Source: an uncultured Prevotella sp.
Lineage (GTDB): Bacteria > Bacteroidota > Bacteroidia > Bacteroidales > Bacteroidaceae
Assembly: GCA_900320905.1 (NCBI GenBank)
Contig: ONTZ01000023.1
Coordinates: forward strand, 1 to 46,225
DNA length: 46,225 bases
Direction of reading: 5' to 3'
Shown here: in pieces, positions 42,034-46,225 of the stretch
How the letters are laid out: each line of letters opens with the position of its first letter
How positions within the stretch are numbered: position 1 is the first letter of the stretch
Made by a program: the position numbers and the translations under genes
Notes under the pieces: model-generated
Told to the model about the DNA's origin: nothing
Databases searched by the model: none
The model's input: only the letters and a program-made list of their open reading frames with translations

Positions 42034-42955
42034 TCCGATATCATTGCTCATTGGCTGGGTGCTCGATCTGTTGATTGGCGATCCCGCCAGACAGCCGCAT
42101 CCAATCGTCTGGTTTGGAAAGATGATTGCCTTCGGTGAGCATCGACTCAATAAAGGCTCTTATCGGAAGTTAAAGGGTGCTCTGATGGCGGTCCTTCTGA
42201 TTTTTCTCGTCTTTGCTATTACATGGTTCCTGCATGATTCTTTGTCTTTTTCACTTTTTAATTTTTTCACCTTTTCACTTCTCTTTGATGCAATCATCAT
42301 CTTCTATTGCTTAGCAGGTACCACCCTTATTCGAGAGGTTCGGGCAGTATTCCTGGCTTTGGACCGTTCATTGGAGGAAGGGAGAAAACAAGTGGCCCGT
42401 ATCGTAGGACGTGATACTTCGGAACTCTCTGCTCAGGAAGTGCGTACAGCAGCTCTTGAGACGTTGGCAGAGAATCTGAGTGATGGCGTGATTGCTCCGT
42501 TGTTTTGGCTGGCATTACTGGGAACGCCAGGTATGCTGGCCTATAAGATGGTGAACACCCTCGACTCGATGATAGGTTACAAGACAGAACGCTACAAGGA
42601 TTTCGGCTGTTGGGCGGCCCACATCGACGACATCGCCAACTACATCCCAGCCCGTATGACGGCATTCTTGATGATAATAGTCTCTGGAAAGCCGAAGTTG
42701 TTTGGCTTCGTCTGGCGAAACGGACGATGTCACGCTTCACCCAATAGTGGCTATCCAGAGGCAGCCCTTGCTGGTATCCTCGACTGTCGCTTTGGAGGAC
42801 CACACACCTATTTCGGACAAATTTTCGACAAACCATATATCGGTGACAATGACCGTCTGCTCACCACTTCTGATATGAGAACTGCTGTTCGCGTGAATCG
42901 GGGTGCGGAGGTGTTGATGGTCGTGATGGTTGTCACCGTATTACTGATCATATAG
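42026..42955 (+). CDS. cbiB: Adenosylcobinamide-phosphate synthase (CbiB/CobD)
   Basis: This membrane protein attaches aminopropanol (phosphate) to adenosylcobyric acid. The 309 residues start GWVLDLLIGDPARQPHPIVWFGKMI, the family signature, and include EVRTAALETLAENLSDGVIAPLFW, NTLDSMIGYKTERYKDFG and GRCHASPNSGYPEAALAGIL. About four to five hydrophobic segments are seen. Residues about 73-88 (SLSFSLFNFFTFSLLF) are encoded by TTTTCACTT-like repeats similar to those in the batD signal peptide. The next gene begins 2 bases after its stop. Confidence 0.93.
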   Translation: MTNPISLLIGWVLDLLIGDPARQPHPIVWFGKMIAFGEHRLNKGSYRKLKGALMAVLLIFLVFAITWFLHDSLSFSLFNFFTFSLLFDAIIIFYCLAGTTLIREVRAVFLALDRSLEEGRKQVARIVGRDTSELSAQEVRTAALETLAENLSDGVIAPLFWLALLGTPGMLAYKMVNTLDSMIGYKTERYKDFGCWAAHIDDIANYIPARMTAFLMIIVSGKPKLFGFVWRNGRCHASPNSGYPEAALAGILDCRFGGPHTYFGQIFDKPYIGDNDRLLTTSDMRTAVRVNRGAEVLMVVMVVTVLLII

Positions 42956-42957
42956 AT

Positions 42958-44355
42958 ATGGGAAAAATCATCATTGCAGGCATTGGACCTGGTAGCAAAG
43001 AAGACATCACCCCCGCTGTCCTTGAGGCAGTGCGAGGGGCGGATGTTATTGTGGGGTATAAGTATTACTTCCAGTTTATCGAACCGTACGTCAAAGATGG
43101 CTGTGAGTGCATCGACACTGGGATGAAGAAAGAACGGGAACGGGCTGAGCAGGCTTTTCTTTTGGCAGAACAGGGAAAGACGGTGGTGGTTATCTCGTCG
43201 GGTGATGCCGGAATATACGGTATGGCTCCGCTGATCTATGAGATGAAGAAAGCGACTCTTTCGGATGTTGAGATAGAGACGCTTCCAGGAATCTCTGCTT
43301 TCCAGAAGGCTGCCTCGTTGTTGGGGGCTCCTATTGGACATGATGTATGTTTGATCTCGTTGTCTGACCTGATGACACCTTGGGAGGTGATAGAACGACG
43401 CATCAAGGCGGCAGCAGTAGGCGACTTTGTGACAGCGGTGTATAATCCGAAGTCACATGGCAGATACTGGCAACTCTATCGTCTGCAGGAACTCTTCTTG
43501 AAATATCGTTCTGGTGAGACGCCAGTTGGTTATGTGCGTCAGGCAGGACGGGAAGAACAGGATATCAAGGTGACAACCCTCGGTGACTTCGACCCCGAGG
43601 ATGTGGATATGTTTACGGTGATTATCATCGGCAATTCCCAGTCATATATCGCAGATGGGAAGTTCATCACACCCCGTGGGTACTATCGTGAGCAAGTGTA
43701 CGAAGGCAATAAGATCGGTCAGGATATTATGATTGAGTCGTTCCGAACGATTGCTGGCGAACTGAAAAACGATTATCCCCTTGACCACAAGTGGGCACTG
43801 TTGCATGCCATCCATACCACTGCCGACTTCGATATGGAGAACATTCTCTATACCGATGATGGCGCTGTAGAGACATTATATAATAAGGTGAAGGACGGTT
43901 TGCTCAAAACTATTGTCACCGATGTCACGATGGTAACGAGCGGTATCCGCAAGGGTGCTCTCCAACGTCTTGGCGTTGAGGCTAAATGCTATCTTTCAGA
44001 CCCACGTGTGGCAGAGATGGCAAACACGGAAGGAATCACCCGCACGCAGGCCGGTATCCGTCTCGCTGTCGAGGAACATCCTGACGCCTTGTTTGCCTTT
44101 GGCAATGCTCCCACAGCCCTTATGGAACTCTGCGACTTGATCCGCAAGGGCAAGGCGCATCCTGCAGGAATCATTGCTGCTCCAGTTGGTTTCGTACATG
44201 TTCGAGAGTCGAAACACATGGTGAAGCCTTTTAAGGATATTCCCAAAATCATCGTTGAGGGACGCAAGGGCGGTTCGAATCTTGCCGCCACCCTTTGCAA
44301 TGCCATCCTGACCTTCGACGATGCCGCACAACTTAAACCAGGACGAGACTTATGA
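42958..44355 (+). CDS. CobJ/CbiH-CbiC fusion (C17-methyltransferase plus precorrin-8 methylmutase)
   Basis: Residues 1-245 are a tetrapyrrole methylase of the C17 type that contracts the corrin ring: IIAGIGPGSKEDITP at the start, VISSGDAGIYGMAPL, TLPGISAFQKAASLLGAPIGHD, AVYNPKSHGRYWQL. Residues about 255-465 are precorrin/cobalt-precorrin-8 methylmutase: IMIESFRTI, catalytic His in LLHAIHTTADFD, VTDVTMVTSGI, ITRTQAGIRLA, FGNAPTALMEL and APVGFVHVRESK. The two enzymes act at separate ring steps in the same pathway. The fusion is a single uninterrupted frame. It overlaps the next gene by 4 bases. Confidence 0.92.
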   Translation: MGKIIIAGIGPGSKEDITPAVLEAVRGADVIVGYKYYFQFIEPYVKDGCECIDTGMKKERERAEQAFLLAEQGKTVVVISSGDAGIYGMAPLIYEMKKATLSDVEIETLPGISAFQKAASLLGAPIGHDVCLISLSDLMTPWEVIERRIKAAAVGDFVTAVYNPKSHGRYWQLYRLQELFLKYRSGETPVGYVRQAGREEQDIKVTTLGDFDPEDVDMFTVIIIGNSQSYIADGKFITPRGYYREQVYEGNKIGQDIMIESFRTIAGELKNDYPLDHKWALLHAIHTTADFDMENILYTDDGAVETLYNKVKDGLLKTIVTDVTMVTSGIRKGALQRLGVEAKCYLSDPRVAEMANTEGITRTQAGIRLAVEEHPDALFAFGNAPTALMELCDLIRKGKAHPAGIIAAPVGFVHVRESKHMVKPFKDIPKIIVEGRKGGSNLAATLCNAILTFDDAAQLKPGRDL

Positions 44356-45560
44356 GATTCATTGTTATAGGAATAACGGACAATCCACATCCCTGGTTTC
44401 CACCAGAGGTATTGGAAATCATCCAGAAAGGAAAGGTCTTCTCTGGTGGCAGGCGTCACCATGAGATAGTCGCTCCATTGCTCCCTGCCGATGCCCAGTG
44501 GATAGACATCACTGTTCCCCTCGATGCCGTCTTCGAACAATATCACGATGAGGTAGTGGTTTTCGCTTCTGGCGACCCCCTTTTCTTCGGCTTTGCCAAC
44601 ACCATCAAACGGAAGATGCCAGATGCCGAAATCATCCTCTATCCTTCCTTTAATTCCCTCCAGATGTTGGCTCATCGACTTGTGATGCCTTATCACGATA
44701 TGCGTATCGTCTCACTGACGGGTCGTCCTTGGCCTGAGTTCGACAAGGCACTCATCGAAAGGGTAGGGAAGATAGGCATTCTCACCGACCACGAACATAC
44801 TCCTGCTGCCATCGCCCAACGGATGTTGGAATATGGTTACACCTCTTATAATATGTCCGTTGGTGAACACCTTGGCCATCTTGAACTCGAAAAGGTCACA
44901 ACCCTTTCCCTCGAAGAAGCCACCCACCGCACCTTTGATTATCCCAACTGCGTGATAGTATCTAAGGATGGTATTTATTCTAATCGATTATTCGGTATCC
45001 CTGACAGTGAGTTTGCGTTGCTGGATGGTCGCGAGAAGATGATTACCAAGATGCCGATCCGTTTGCTGACGCTTCAGGCTCTTGACCTGCCGAAACGTTG
45101 TGTCTTCTGGGATATCGGTTTCTGCACAGGTAGTGTCAGCATCGAGGCTCGTTTGCAGTTCCCCCACTTGCAAGTCGTTGCCTTCGAAATCCGTCCCGAA
45201 TGCGAGGTTATCATCCAAGAGAATACCCGTCGCTTTGGTGTCCCAGGCATAGACATCCATATTGGTGATTTCCTCGAAACAGATATCTCTTCACTCCCTC
45301 GTCCTGATGCCGTGTTTATCGGTGGACACGGAGGCCGTCTGAAGGAAATCATGGCGAAGGTTCTCACCGTCCTCCCCCCCGATGGTGTTATCGTCTTCAA
45401 CAGCGTCACTTCTCCCGTTGTCACCCAGATGACAGACCGGAAGAGTAGCCGACAACTCTGGGACGAGGCTTGCATCGAACTGCACCTGTGTCAAGCCGAT
45501 CCGCTTCGTATCCAACTGAACGACTATAATCCTATTGAAATCTTTTCTGCCTCATTCTGA
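44352..45560 (+). CDS. Precorrin-6Y C5,15-methyltransferase, decarboxylating (CbiE-CbiT fusion, CobL-like)
   Basis: The protein of 402 residues methylates C5 and C15 and removes the acetate side chain at C12. The CbiE half (1-195) is a tetrapyrrole methylase: VFSGGRRHHEIV, VVVFASGDPLFFGFAN, PSFNSLQMLAHRL, ILTDHEHTPAAIAQRM. The CbiT half (about 205-402) is a class I SAM methyltransferase with FWDIGFCTGSVSIEA as the SAM-binding loop and VAFEIRPECEVIIQENTRRFG. It ends the cobalamin cluster visible here. Other corrin-ring enzymes (such as CobI/CbiL, CbiF, CbiG, CbiD, CbiJ) are not in the window. Confidence 0.93.
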   Translation: MRFIVIGITDNPHPWFPPEVLEIIQKGKVFSGGRRHHEIVAPLLPADAQWIDITVPLDAVFEQYHDEVVVFASGDPLFFGFANTIKRKMPDAEIILYPSFNSLQMLAHRLVMPYHDMRIVSLTGRPWPEFDKALIERVGKIGILTDHEHTPAAIAQRMLEYGYTSYNMSVGEHLGHLELEKVTTLSLEEATHRTFDYPNCVIVSKDGIYSNRLFGIPDSEFALLDGREKMITKMPIRLLTLQALDLPKRCVFWDIGFCTGSVSIEARLQFPHLQVVAFEIRPECEVIIQENTRRFGVPGIDIHIGDFLETDISSLPRPDAVFIGGHGGRLKEIMAKVLTVLPPDGVIVFNSVTSPVVTQMTDRKSSRQLWDEACIELHLCQADPLRIQLNDYNPIEIFSASF

Positions 45561-45613
45561 CATAATCTTAAAAAATAGTTGTATATTGCAGCAAAAATAG
45601 AAATCGAATTTAA

Positions 45614-46015
45614 ATGAAGATGAAGAAAGTCATAATTTGTTTAGTGCTGGCGATGATGTCAGTAGCCGGATACGCTCAGAGCGTCGTCGGCAAGTGGGTA
45701 ACAGAAGGTGGTGATTCTCAGGTGGAGATTTACCAGAGTGGTGACAAACTGAACGGTAAGATTGTCTGGCTGAAGAAAGGCGACGGACAACTCGATGTCC
45801 ACAATCCAGACAAGAAACTACAGAGCCGCAAACTTGTTGGTGTCAACATCCTGACGGGTCTTACCAAGAAAGGCGACAAGTGGGAAGGCGGCAAGATCTA
45901 CAACCCCAAGAACGGCAAGACCTACAAGTGTTCCATTTGGCTCGACGGCAACAACCTGAAGGTTCGTGGCTACGTCGCCATGTTCTACGAAACCCAGACC
46001 TGGACAAAAAAGTAA
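45614..46015 (+). CDS. Secreted DUF2147 family protein
   Basis: This 133-residue protein has a signal peptide (1-22, ending VAGYAQ) and a small beta-barrel domain: VVGKWVTEGGDSQVEIYQSGDKLNGKIVWL, then LQSRKLVGVNILTGL and GGKIYNPKNGKTYKCSIWL. This is the DUF2147 pattern, a lipocalin-like fold of unknown ligand common in Bacteroidota and Proteobacteria. A second ATG (third codon) is possible. The 53-base gap and A/T-rich leader suggest separate expression from the cobalamin genes; a partial -7 box (TATATTGC near 45582) is seen. Confidence 0.88.
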   Translation: MKMKKVIICLVLAMMSVAGYAQSVVGKWVTEGGDSQVEIYQSGDKLNGKIVWLKKGDGQLDVHNPDKKLQSRKLVGVNILTGLTKKGDKWEGGKIYNPKNGKTYKCSIWLDGNNLKVRGYVAMFYETQTWTKK

Positions 46016-46030
46016 CTCTAGTTTGAAAAA

Positions 46031-46156
46031 CTTGCCTAAAATCTAGGAGAAGATATTCTGAGGTCGGAATTTCTTGCCCCAGATCTGAGGGATAATATTC
46101 CGTGGTCGGAATGTTTTGCCCTGGATCCGAGGCATGTAGTGTACTGATTTTGGTTG
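46031..46156. repeat. 42-bp-period degenerate tandem repeat
   Basis: CTTGCC / CTTGCC / TTTGCC occur at 46031, 46073 and 46115, exactly 42 bases apart, each followed by a degenerate CAGATCTGAGG-type stretch. The first two full units also share GATATTCTGAGGTCGGAAT and AATATTCCGTGGTCGGAAT. The third copy decays after about 20 bases. No gene is seen from 46016 to the window end. Confidence 0.7.
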
Positions 46157-46225
46157 ACAGTTTTGTTTGTTATTCCTAACTTGGTTTACACTATTCTTTT
46201 TTTATTCCTATATAGGTTGTCTGTT

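Noticed and set aside
1-46225. tRNA, rRNA, origin of replication or attachment-site pair
   Set aside because: No cloverleaf, rRNA segment or DnaA-box cluster was recognised by eye; the htpG 28-bp repeat could be an att relic, but no integrase gene is present.

Overview
The window looks like chromosome of a Prevotella-type member of the Bacteroidota (gut or rumen Prevotella, Segatella or Xylanibacter). The evidence is the repeated TAnnTTTGC promoter box, the rpmB-rpmG-DUF4295 trio, a moxR/bat aerotolerance operon, an HtpG and a GTPase-deficient-looking EF-G paralogue with Bacteroidales features, a type 9 secretion-like C-terminal domain, and cobalamin gene fusions typical of the group. The organism is inferred from gene content only.

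Layout, left to right. 1-1.45 kb: an IS3-family (IS150-like) element with an intact A7 frameshift site and a recognisable right end, but no left end. 1.55-9.8 kb, minus strand: an accessory operon reading leftwards. It has a secreted protein with a type 9 sorting-like tail, a 1048-residue YD-repeat protein, an RHS protein with its own promoter and signal peptide, and a small lipoprotein. The RHS tip after DPNG and the lipoprotein gene are visibly A/T-rich next to the G/C-rich RHS core, as expected for an exchanged toxin tip with a candidate immunity gene. 9.74-10.36 kb has no gene. It carries two large inverted repeats, a four-copy 21-bp tandem repeat and a palindrome that recurs at 32.7 kb. 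10.36-13.85 kb, minus: htpG, whose 3' end is partly duplicated just past its stop, and a secreted esterase with a Gly/Pro/Gln insert.

14.0-21.3 kb, plus: housekeeping genes map, tsaD, pncC, rpmB, rpmG, a DUF4295 gene, ftsY, rimO, an HU gene and an unusual HU-transmembrane-LysM protein. 21.4-29.9 kb: the aerotolerance operon moxR, DUF58, a membrane protein, batA, a batB-batC fusion and a batD-batE fusion, running on into a PAP2 phosphatase, queA and a secreted repeat protein. 32.6-33.24 kb is a second gene-poor stretch. It holds a promoter, 30-codon ORF and terminator unit on the minus strand, and a decayed gene fragment.

33.2-39.2 kb: hemW (minus), an EF-G paralogue whose GTPase motifs are altered, ansA (minus) and uxaC. 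39.25-45.56 kb: a tightly packed cobalamin operon of cobyrinate a,c-diamide synthase (with three palindromes inside its coding sequence), cobyric acid synthase, cbiB, a CobJ-CbiC fusion and a CbiE-CbiT fusion. A secreted DUF2147 protein and a 42-bp-period repeat close the window.

A recurring theme is short repeat families in or beside genes: CCTAGG every 10 bp in two intergenic gaps, TTTTCACTT runs that encode hydrophobic protein segments in batD and cbiB, 17-bp palindromes inside cbiA, the 21-bp array at 10.2 kb and the 42-bp array at 46.1 kb.
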